Shown here: positions 9,176 through 16,924 of the stretch, piece by piece
Numbering within the stretch: position 1 is the first letter of the stretch
Layout: each line of letters opens with the position of its first letter
Assembly (NCBI GenBank): GCA_965226545.1
Contig: OZ245364.1
Span: 2,356,001-2,420,000, forward strand
Length of the DNA: 64,000 nt
Source: JAHRAW01 sp965226545
GTDB taxonomy: Bacteria; Pseudomonadota; Gammaproteobacteria; Arenicellales; Poriferihabitantaceae
Direction: 5' to 3'
The notes under the pieces: model-generated
Seen by the model: the letters and a program-made list of their open reading frames with translations, nothing else
What the model was told of the DNA's origin: nothing
The model's database searches: none
Translations under genes and position numbers: made by a program

Positions 9176-10257
9176 TGTCGCGGCGTACGCGGGTCTATGT
9201 TGCATTGCTGATTGCGTTGGCGCTCGCGCCGTTGATTTGCGCATGGCTCGACCGACCGTTTTATTTGGATTTGTTAACCCGCGCGTTAATTTTGGCGATT
9301 GCCGCAAGCGGCTTAAATCTCATCCTCGGCGGCGGCGGAATGGTCAGCCTCGGACACGCCGCCTACATCGGCATCGGCGCGTATTGCGTCGGCATCGGCG
9401 CGCATTACGGGCTGCATAACGGCTGGGCGCATCTCGGATTGGCTTTGGCAATTGGCGCGTTGTTTGCGCTGGCGACCGGCGCAATCAGTTTGCGCGCCAA
9501 AGGCGTGCACTTCATCATGATAACGTTGGCGTTCAGTCAGATGGCGTATTTCGCCCTGATTAGTTTGGATGAATACGGCGCCGACGACGGCTTGCTCATC
9601 GATGCGCGCAGCCAATTTCGCGGCGCGCTCGATATGCAAAACGATGCGACGTTGTATTACTGGTCGCTGGCGTTGTTGACCGCGATAATTTTGTTAACCC
9701 AACGATTGATGCGCTCGCGATTCGGTCGGGTGATTGTCGCGTGCAAATTTAACGAACCGCGCATGCAATCGCTCGGCATCAACACCCGCGTCCATCGCCT
9801 CGCCTGCTATGCACTCTCGGCGATTATCTGCGCATTGGCCGGCGTGCTGCTCGGCAACTTCACCGAATTCGTCAGCCCGGCGATGATGCATTGGACGCGC
9901 TCAGCCGAATTGGTGTTTATGGTGATTATCGGCGGCGCCGGCGCGGCGTTTGGCGGCTTGCTCGGTGCGCTTTCATTTGTATTACTCGAAGAATTTTTAT
10001 CGACGTTCGGCGTCTATTGGCATTTTTTATTCGGCTTGGTGTTGATTGCCTTGGTGCTGTTCAGCGCAGGCGGTCTGCATGGCTTGCTCGGCTTGCTCGA
10101 TAAATCGCGTGATGATGACGGTGATGGTGATGGTGATAGTGACTGTGTAAGTAACGGTGACGGTAACAGTGCAAGTGAAAGTAAAATTACAAGTACAGAT
10201 GCAAATGTAAACACAACTGCAATTAATAACGACCAATCCAACAACCCGACCCAATGA
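9175..10257 (+). CDS. livM: Branched-chain/amide ABC transporter permease (LivM type)
   Basis: This is the second permease of the importer. The start at 9175 overlaps the livH stop by one base and gives MSRRTRVYVALL; the longer frame from 9112 lies inside livH. LILGGGGMVSLGHAAYIGIG is the LivM signature (about residue 45). The transmembrane core ends near residue 310 at GLHGLLGLLDKS. The last 45 or so residues are a hydrophilic Asp/Ser/Asn tail coded by GTGATG/GTAACG hexamers (10105-10240), which the family does not normally have. Its TGA overlaps the livG ATG (ATGA, 10254). Confidence 0.92.
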   Translation: MSRRTRVYVALLIALALAPLICAWLDRPFYLDLLTRALILAIAASGLNLILGGGGMVSLGHAAYIGIGAYCVGIGAHYGLHNGWAHLGLALAIGALFALATGAISLRAKGVHFIMITLAFSQMAYFALISLDEYGADDGLLIDARSQFRGALDMQNDATLYYWSLALLTAIILLTQRLMRSRFGRVIVACKFNEPRMQSLGINTRVHRLACYALSAIICALAGVLLGNFTEFVSPAMMHWTRSAELVFMVIIGGAGAAFGGLLGALSFVLLEEFLSTFGVYWHFLFGLVLIALVLFSAGGLHGLLGLLDKSRDDDGDGDGDSDCVSNGDGNSASESKITSTDANVNTTAINNDQSNNPTQ

Positions 10258-11030
10258 ACCGCGCCTTGCACATCCACCCCGCCGCCAACGACCGTGCACC
10301 GTTGCTCGATGCCGCGCGGTTATGCAAACATTTCGGCGGCATCCAAGCGACCAATGAAGTCGATTTACAAATCCAACGCGGACAACTGCATGCATTAATC
10401 GGGCCAAACGGCGCCGGCAAAACCACCTTAATCGCGCAACTCGCCGGACAACTGCGCCCCGAACGCGGACGGATTACATTCGACGGACGCGACATCACGC
10501 ACCTGCCGCCGCATCGCCGCGCGCGACTCGGCTTGGCGCGTTCGTTTCAACGCACCAGCGTCGTCGCGCCGATGACCTTGTTGGAAAATGTGCAACTCGC
10601 CGTATTGGCAACCACCGGCCGCACCTTCGGCTGTTGGCAACCGGCCGCGCATTGCGCAACTTCATCGGCGCGCGCGCGGCATTATCTCGATGAAGTCGGG
10701 CTGGCGTCGCGCGTCAATGCGCGCGCCGAACAACTGTCGCACGGCGAACAACGTCAACTCGAGATGGCGATGGCCTTGGCGACGACGCCCAAACTGTTGT
10801 TGTTGGATGAACCGATGGCCGGCATGAGCGGCGTCGAAGGCGCGCGCATGATTGAATTGTTAAGCCGCGTTAAACAACACACCACGATGTTGTTAATCGA
10901 ACACGACATGGACGCGGTGTTTCATCTCGCCGACCGATTGTCGGTGTTGGTCGACGGGCAACTCATCGCCACCGACACGGTCGACAACATCCGCAACAAT
11001 CCGCGCGTACAACGCGCCTATCTCGGCTGA
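10254..11030 (+). CDS. livG: ABC transporter ATPase (LivG type)
   Basis: This is a nucleotide-binding subunit of the importer. The Walker A loop is IGPNGAGKTTLIAQL (around residue 48), the signature is LSHGEQRQLEMAMAL (around 163) and the Walker B is LLLLDEPMAGMS (around 182). At 258 residues it is standard for LivG. It starts in the livM stop (ATGA) and ends in the livF start (TGATG, 11028-11032), so livH-livM-livG-livF form one tightly coupled unit. Confidence 0.94.
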   Translation: MNRALHIHPAANDRAPLLDAARLCKHFGGIQATNEVDLQIQRGQLHALIGPNGAGKTTLIAQLAGQLRPERGRITFDGRDITHLPPHRRARLGLARSFQRTSVVAPMTLLENVQLAVLATTGRTFGCWQPAAHCATSSARARHYLDEVGLASRVNARAEQLSHGEQRQLEMAMALATTPKLLLLDEPMAGMSGVEGARMIELLSRVKQHTTMLLIEHDMDAVFHLADRLSVLVDGQLIATDTVDNIRNNPRVQRAYLG

Positions 11031-11740
11031 TGCTCGAACTACGCGGGGTGTGCGCGTTTTACGGCGCAAGTCAGGCGTTGTTCAGCGTGTCGTTGACTTG
11101 CGCGCGCGGACAAATCACCACGCTGCTCGGGCGCAACGGCATGGGCAAAACCACCACGGTCGCGACAATTTGCGGCTTGATGGCGGCGCGCAGCGGTGAA
11201 ATTTTATTGGACGGACAATCGTTGCGCAATCGCGCGCCGTTTGAAATCGCGCGCTGCGGCATTGCGGTTGCGCCCGAAGACCGGCGAATTTTTCCAACGT
11301 TGACTGTGCGCGAAAATTTAATCGCCGCGCACACTCGACCCAACCCGACACAGTCGACAAACGAGTCGCTGTGGACATTGGATAAAGTGTTGACATTGTT
11401 TCCGCCGTTGGCGGCGCGATTGCACAGTGCCGGCGCGAAGTTGTCCGGCGGCGAACGGCAGATGTTATCGATTGGTCGAGCGTTGATGCTCAACCCGCGT
11501 TTATTAATTTTGGACGAAGCCACCGAAGGCTTGGCGCCGCAAATCCGCGCCGAGATTTGGTCGTTGCTGGCGAAATTAAAACAAACCGGTTTATCGATGT
11601 TGTTGATAGACAAACACATCGATGCCCTGGCGCCGCTGGCCGACGCGCATTATTTAATCGAGAAGGGACGAATAATATGGCGCGGCGATTCGGCGGCATT
11701 ACATCAAGACAACATTAAATCGCGCCGCCTTGGCGTGTAA
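11030..11740 (+). CDS. livF: ABC transporter ATPase (LivF type)
   Basis: This is the second nucleotide-binding subunit. The Walker A loop is LLGRNGMGKTTTVATI (around residue 32), the signature is LSGGERQMLSIGRAL (around 140) and the Walker B is LLILDEATEGLAP (around 160), the LivF-type form of the motif. At 236 residues it has the usual length. It is the last gene of the importer operon; the following 120 bases hold only GATTCGAT-like repeats before the convergent tRNA gene. Confidence 0.94.
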   Translation: MLELRGVCAFYGASQALFSVSLTCARGQITTLLGRNGMGKTTTVATICGLMAARSGEILLDGQSLRNRAPFEIARCGIAVAPEDRRIFPTLTVRENLIAAHTRPNPTQSTNESLWTLDKVLTLFPPLAARLHSAGAKLSGGERQMLSIGRALMLNPRLLILDEATEGLAPQIRAEIWSLLAKLKQTGLSMLLIDKHIDALAPLADAHYLIEKGRIIWRGDSAALHQDNIKSRRLGV

Positions 11741-11864
11741 TCGTCGATGAATGAGTCGACTATGCAACGATGATGCAACGATGATTTGTTTCGAATCGAT
11801 ACGATGATTCGATAAGACGATTCGATTCGAAGATGCTATCGCGACAAAATGAGATGCGATGAGA

Positions 11865-11940
11865 TGGTGGGCTCGGCAGGATTTGAACCTGCGACCAACG
11901 GATTATGAGTCCGCCGCTCTAACCGCTGAGCTACGAGCCC
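11865..11940 (-). tRNA. tRNA-Ile2 (anticodon CAU, lysidine type)
   Basis: On the minus strand a complete 76-nt cloverleaf starts GGGCUCG at 11940 and ends CGAGCCC-A-CCA at 11865, with CCA encoded. The D-arm AGCUCAGCGGUUAGAGC and T-arm GGUUCGAAUCC are intact. The anticodon loop CUCAUAA gives CAU (11905-11907). The ACUCAUAAUC context matches the isoleucine-2 tRNA whose C34 is modified to lysidine by TilS, not elongator Met. There is about 170 bp to rpoD, in which I see no gene. Confidence 0.92.
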
Positions 11941-12114
11941 GCCGCGCGTACATTGTGCCAAAAACACGGTGGCGCAACGCACCGCCGGACAATCGACATC
12001 GAATCGCGTTATCGAATCACGCAATCGAACCGTCGCTTGAATCGCAGATTAACTTGTCACGATAAATAGCGACTTGATAAATCGCGACTTAAATCGCATC
12101 GCAACACGCGGCGA

Positions 12115-14475
12115 TTAATTGTTGAAATCCAAAAAACTGCGCAACACTTCCGAACGACTCGGATGGCGCAATTTGCGCAACGCTTTGGATTCGATTTGCC
12201 GAATGCGTTCGCGCGTAACATCGAATTGCTTGCCGACTTCCTCGAGCGTGTGGTCGGTGTTCATGCCGATGCCCAAGCGCATTTTCAACACTTTGGCTTC
12301 GCGGTCCGAGAGCGTCGACAGCACATCTTCCATCGCCTGCTTCAGCCCCAAGCCGGTGACGATGTCAATCGGCTCTTCGGCGTTGTTGTCGGGGATGAAT
12401 TCGCCGAGATTGGTGTCGTCGTCGTCGCCGACCGGCGTCTCCATCGAAATCGGCTCTTTGGCGATGCGCAACACCTTAAGGACTTTGTCCTTGGGCAATT
12501 CCATTTTTTCGGCGAGTTCATCCGGCAACGCTTCGCGCCCCTTTTCCTGCAATATCTGCCGCGACACGCGATTGAGTTTGTTGAGCGTCTCAATCATGTG
12601 CACCGGAATTCGAATCGTGCGCGCTTGGTCGGCAATCGCGCGGGTAATCGCCTGGCGAATCCACCAAGTTGCATAGGTGGAAAATTTATAGCCGCGACGG
12701 TATTCGAATTTGTCCACGGCTTTCATCAAGCCGATGTTGCCCTCTTGAATTAAATCCAAAAACTGCAGCCCGCGATTGGTGTATTTTTTGGCGATGGAAA
12801 TCACCAACCGCAGATTGGCCACGGTCATTTCATTTTTGGCGCGTCGCGCAATCGCTTCGCCAATCGAATGTTCGCGGCTCAACGCGCGCAATTGCGCCAG
12901 TTCCAAGCCGGTGTAGCGGCGGGTTTGATGCAGTTTTTGCATGTACTCGCGCACCTTCGGGCGATATTTGCGCAACTGCACGGCTTGCCCCGGGTTGTTG
13001 CGAATCAGTTTGTTAAACCATTCGCCGTCTTCGGCGCTTTTGTCGAAGAACGACAAAAACCGCTTGCGGTCGACCTTGCCGTAGATGACGCAATAGCGCG
13101 CGATGTGCTTTTCGCATTCGCGCACTTCCTTCATGCTTTCGTACAGCGTGTTGGACAACATCTCCAACTTCGCCGGGGTGAATTTCATCTGCAAAAATTC
13201 ATCGCTTAATTTCTGCCGCTGGTTAAGCGCCGGGCGGCTGTCGTAGCCGTGTTTGCTCCAGGCGCTTTCCAATGAACGCCAAGCGCGTCGCATGCGTTTA
13301 AACCGCTCGACCGCTTCGTGCAGTTTCGGGCCTTTGGCCGCTTCGGCCGCTTTGCGCGCGGCGTTTTGCCCGGGCTTGCCGGGCGCGGCCACGGTTTCAT
13401 CATCGAGCGCATCCAACGCCATAAACCCGACGATGATGTCGGATAATTTCATCTCCTGCGACTCGACCAACTCGGACAACTCGAGCAATTTTTTAATCGC
13501 GCGCGGCGTCAGCGAAACCGCTTTGGTGCGCTGGCGATTGCCGGTCTCGATGCGTTTGGCGAGTTCAATCTCTTGCTCGCGGGTGAGCAAATCCACCGTG
13601 CCCATTTCGCGCATGTACATCCGCACCGGGTCGGTGGTGCGCCCAAATTCGGTTTCGGTCGCAACCTTCAACGCCGCGCCGACTTCCTCGGCGACTTCTT
13701 CGTCTTCCGGGTTGGCGCGCTTTAAGTTGAGGTTGTCGATGTCCGACGCCTTATCGACCACCAAAATTTCCATATTGGTCACGATGTGAATCGCGGTTTC
13801 AATCTGGTCAGTGTCGTGGATGTCGCTCGGCAGATGGTCGTAGATTTCGGCGTGCGTCAAAAACCCCTGCGCCTTGCCTTTAAGCACCAATTGATGCAGC
13901 CCGGATTCGGTTTGCATCGCCAACCGGTCGACCGCCGCATTGCCCGGCTTGGCGCCGTTGGTTTTGGCGCTCTTGCCCGACGGTTTCGCGGCGCCCGGTT
14001 TGCCGGCTTCGGCCGCGCGCGCCAATGCGCTGCTGCCGGCGGTGATTGCCGAGACGATGCGCGCGGTGGCGGCATTGGCGGCGTTAACCGATTTGGCTGA
14101 ATGCGTCGGTTTGGTTGACGCGCTCGCTTGGGTTACATTGGGTCGCGCGGTTTTGGCGCTTGTATTTGCGCTTGCACTTGCACTCGGACGTGAACGCGCA
14201 CTTGCATTTTTACTTGCACTTGAACGTGCACTTTCACTCGCCTTTGCCACAGTCTTTTTGGCAACCTTCTTGGCGACACGCGCCGCATTCGGTTTGCCGC
14301 GCACAACCGCCGGACGCTTGGCGCGCGCAACGGTTTTTTTCGCACTGCGCTTTTTGGCAATCGTCTTATGTTGCGCGACGGCTTTTTTGGCGACGCGCTT
14401 TTGTGCGACTTTTTTCGCGGCGCGTTTAACGCCTGCGGTTTTACGCGCGCGGACAGCGGGTTTTTTGCTCGGCAT
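12115..14475 (-). CDS. rpoD: RNA polymerase sigma-70 factor RpoD with basic N-terminal extension
   Basis: This is the housekeeping sigma factor. Region 1.1 is at about residues 190-250 (LHQLVLKGKAQGFLTHAEIY), region 1.2 starts at TTDPVRMYMREMGTVDLLTR, region 2 contains NLRLVISIAKKYTNRGLQFL and YATWWIRQAITRA, and region 4 ends with EEVGKQFDVTRERIRQIE. At 786 residues it is longer than the roughly 610 of E. coli RpoD. The extra length is mostly a Lys/Ala/Arg-rich N-terminus (KKVAQKRVAKKAV type, about 100 residues) followed by a Ser/Ala tract coded by GTGCAA-like hexamers (14155-14245). A GGAGA Shine-Dalgarno sequence precedes the ATG. It lies downstream of dnaG, as in the macromolecular synthesis operon, but rpsU is absent. 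Confidence 0.97.
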   Translation of the reverse strand: MPSKKPAVRARKTAGVKRAAKKVAQKRVAKKAVAQHKTIAKKRSAKKTVARAKRPAVVRGKPNAARVAKKVAKKTVAKASESARSSASKNASARSRPSASASANTSAKTARPNVTQASASTKPTHSAKSVNAANAATARIVSAITAGSSALARAAEAGKPGAAKPSGKSAKTNGAKPGNAAVDRLAMQTESGLHQLVLKGKAQGFLTHAEIYDHLPSDIHDTDQIETAIHIVTNMEILVVDKASDIDNLNLKRANPEDEEVAEEVGAALKVATETEFGRTTDPVRMYMREMGTVDLLTREQEIELAKRIETGNRQRTKAVSLTPRAIKKLLELSELVESQEMKLSDIIVGFMALDALDDETVAAPGKPGQNAARKAAEAAKGPKLHEAVERFKRMRRAWRSLESAWSKHGYDSRPALNQRQKLSDEFLQMKFTPAKLEMLSNTLYESMKEVRECEKHIARYCVIYGKVDRKRFLSFFDKSAEDGEWFNKLIRNNPGQAVQLRKYRPKVREYMQKLHQTRRYTGLELAQLRALSREHSIGEAIARRAKNEMTVANLRLVISIAKKYTNRGLQFLDLIQEGNIGLMKAVDKFEYRRGYKFSTYATWWIRQAITRAIADQARTIRIPVHMIETLNKLNRVSRQILQEKGREALPDELAEKMELPKDKVLKVLRIAKEPISMETPVGDDDDTNLGEFIPDNNAEEPIDIVTGLGLKQAMEDVLSTLSDREAKVLKMRLGIGMNTDHTLEEVGKQFDVTRERIRQIESKALRKLRHPSRSEVLRSFLDFNN

Positions 14476-14720
14476 GACAGGTCTCCGGTTCAGCAGGACG
14501 GGGCGGGGTTAATCGCACTATTATAGCACACTTTTCCGCCATCATTTGCTTGACACAACACTTTCTTTAACGCATTCACTAACGATTTTGTACCTTGTAC
14601 TTTGGTGCTTTGTGCTTTGTGCTTTGTGTCTTGTACTTTTTACCTTTCACTTTTCACTTTGCCGGCTTTTACCTGCAACATCGCAACAGCATTGTCGATA
14701 TAAAAAATAACCCCAACGCC
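14476..14720. repeat. dnaG-rpoD spacer with GTGCTTT/CTTTTCAC tracts
   Basis: The 245-bp spacer holds tandem TTTGTGC/TTTGTGT units and CTTTTCACTTT around 14585-14660. No gene or clear terminator is visible. The tract would form part of the rpoD leader if dnaG and rpoD are cotranscribed. Confidence 0.5.
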
Positions 14721-16505
14721 TCACTCACGCGCCGCAAGCAATGCTTGCAGTTCACGCTTACGCGCACGTTTTTCATCGCCGTCGGGCAACTCTTCGATTT
14801 GTTCGGTCAACGCCGCAACCTTTTCACGCCGCTGTTGTTCAGTTTGCCGCGCCAACAACCGCGCCAAAATATCATCAACCTGCGCGCCCAATGCATCGAC
14901 CTCCGGCGGATGATGATGCGTCGCCAATGTGTTGTGCAGATATAAATAATTTGCGTCGTCGCGAAACAATTCCAACAGCCGCGCGGTGGTGATGTTCGGG
15001 TTGGCTTTGATGTGCGCCAGCAATTGACGCAAGGTGTCGACGCCGCGCACTTGCAAACTATCGACACTGTCCGCCGCGCGCAATTGCGCAGCCAGATGCG
15101 GATGTTGCAGCAATACACTCGTCGCCACCGCCAACGGCGAAAGCGTACGCGCGCCGCGTTGTGCGCGCGGCGGTTCGCCCCGTGTTTCGCGCCTTGCATC
15201 ACCCCGCGCATCGCGCGACGCGGCTTCGCGCGGCAATTGTTCGACACTCAACCCGCTCAACGATGAAAGCCGCTCCAACATCAACTCCCGCAATGCGCCA
15301 TACGGCAGCCGCCCAATCAACGGCATCGCCAACCCGACCAACCGCGCGCGTCCGTCCATTCGCTTCATGTCGGCTTGTTCGCGCAGGGCGGCGAAGAAAA
15401 AATCCGGCAACGGCTGCGCCTTGCGCAAGCGCGCGGTGAAGCCGTCCTTGCCTTCGGCGCGCACCGCGCTGTCCGGGTCTTCGCCTTCGGGCAGAAACAA
15501 AAACCCGGCTTGGCGACCGTCGCGCATTTCCGGCAAGGTGGTGTGCATCGCCTTAATCGCGGCCGCGCGTCCGGCGCGGTCGCCATCGAAACAAAACACG
15601 ATTTCCGGGGCGAGTTGAAACAGCCGCGTGATGTGCGCATGCGTGGTCGCCGTGCCGAGCGTTGCGACCGCGTTGCCGACGCCGAATTGCGCCAAGCCGA
15701 GCGCGTCCATATACCCCTCGACCACTATCGCGCGTTTGGCTTCGCCGATGGCGCGGCGCGCGCGATGCAGGCGATACAACGACTCGCCTTTTTTAAACAA
15801 CGGCGTCTCCGGCGAGTTTAAGTATTTGGGTTCACCATCGCCGAGCACCCGCCCGCCAAAGCCGATGACGCGCCCGCGATGGTCTTCTATCGGAAACATC
15901 ACCCGCCCGCGAAATCGGTCGTACAAGCCGCCGTCGCGTTCGCGTTCGGCGACCAAGCCGACCGTGCGCAGATGGCGGCGCGATGGTGCATCGCGTCCGA
16001 GCGCGCGCGTTAAGTTATCCCAACCGTCGGGCGCCAGCCCCACGCCGAATTCGAGCGCGATTTTGCCGGTTAAGCCGCGCGATTTAAGATAGGCGACGGC
16101 GGCGTTGGCGGCGTCGCCGCGCAATTGTTTTTGATACCACTGATTGGCGCGCTCGAGGGTTGCATACAACGGCGCCGGCGGGGAGCGCGCGGCGTCGGGC
16201 GCGCCTTCGCGCGGCACTTCGATACCCAAATCGGCGGCGAGTGATTCGACCGCTTCGACAAATCCCATGTTGTCATAGCGCATCACAAAACCAATCGCGC
16301 TGCCGCTTTCGCCGCAGCCGAAGCAATGAAAAAACTGCTTGGCCGGGCTGACCGTAAACGACGGCGTTTTTTCGTCGTGGAACGGACAACAGGCGGCAAA
16401 TTCGCGCCCTTTGGCTTTGAGCGGCACGCGCCGATTGATAACCTCGACGATATCCGCCCGGCTGAGCAGTTGGTCGATAAACACACTTGGTATTCGCCCG
16501 GGCAT
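14721..16505 (-). CDS. dnaG: DNA primase DnaG
   Basis: This enzyme makes RNA primers for chromosome replication. The start at 16505 (MPGRIPSVFIDQLLSRADIV) matches the DnaG N-terminus; the open frame reaches 16589 but adds an unlike stretch. The CHC2 zinc motif is CCPFHDEKTPSF...CFGCG (about residues 40-64). The catalytic and TOPRIM part contains EGYMDALGLAQFGV and FCFDGDRAGRAA. The product is 594 residues. The linker before the C-terminal helicase-binding domain has an Arg/Gly/Ala-rich stretch (DARGDARRETRGEPPRAQ, 15150-15240) that looks repeat-derived. It sits upstream of rpoD on the same strand and is divergent from leuS. Confidence 0.96.
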   Translation of the reverse strand: MPGRIPSVFIDQLLSRADIVEVINRRVPLKAKGREFAACCPFHDEKTPSFTVSPAKQFFHCFGCGESGSAIGFVMRYDNMGFVEAVESLAADLGIEVPREGAPDAARSPPAPLYATLERANQWYQKQLRGDAANAAVAYLKSRGLTGKIALEFGVGLAPDGWDNLTRALGRDAPSRRHLRTVGLVAERERDGGLYDRFRGRVMFPIEDHRGRVIGFGGRVLGDGEPKYLNSPETPLFKKGESLYRLHRARRAIGEAKRAIVVEGYMDALGLAQFGVGNAVATLGTATTHAHITRLFQLAPEIVFCFDGDRAGRAAAIKAMHTTLPEMRDGRQAGFLFLPEGEDPDSAVRAEGKDGFTARLRKAQPLPDFFFAALREQADMKRMDGRARLVGLAMPLIGRLPYGALRELMLERLSSLSGLSVEQLPREAASRDARGDARRETRGEPPRAQRGARTLSPLAVATSVLLQHPHLAAQLRAADSVDSLQVRGVDTLRQLLAHIKANPNITTARLLELFRDDANYLYLHNTLATHHHPPEVDALGAQVDDILARLLARQTEQQRREKVAALTEQIEELPDGDEKRARKRELQALLAARE

Positions 16506-16599
16506 AACGCGCATTTTACCGCCAACCGCGCTTCGGGTAAAATCGCGCCACCGCAATGGCGCAGCGTCGTAATGGCGCAACCATTTCACAACGAGTCAC

Positions 16600-16842
16600 A
16601 ACGTACGCTCGATAAATCACAATGGTTGACGCTGTTGTTAACCTGCGCAATGGTTTATAACGAGTCACGATTTTGCACACTGTTTTGTATAACGAGTAAC
16701 GATTCATTTAATACTTAACTTAAAACGTACACTCGATAGGTCACAATAGTTAACGCTGTTGTTAACCTCGCAATGTTTTGTAACGAGTCACGATTTTGTA
16801 CACAATTTAGTAAACGAGTAACGATTCATTTGAATGCTTAAA
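16600..16842. repeat. Imperfect 124-bp tandem duplication between dnaG and leuS
   Basis: Copy 1 (16600-16723) and copy 2 (16724 to about 16842) both run AACGTACnCTCGATA... CACAAT... TTAACCT... TAACGAGTCACGATTTT... AACGAGTAACGATTCATTT, with scattered substitutions and small indels. The 419-bp gap between the dnaG and leuS starts has no gene. The duplicated block may carry promoter elements (for example TTGTTA with TATAAC 16 bp later in copy 1). Confidence 0.8.
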
Positions 16843-16924
16843 ATGGTTAACATTGTTTAACATTATTTAACGCATCACAACAATTCACCACCCACCGCAA
16901 CCAACTCCGAATCCAAACCCCGCG

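Noticed and set aside
16600..16842. Insertion sequence remnant
   Set aside because: The 124-bp units have no transposase frame, no terminal inverted repeats and no target-site duplication; a plain tandem duplication explains them.
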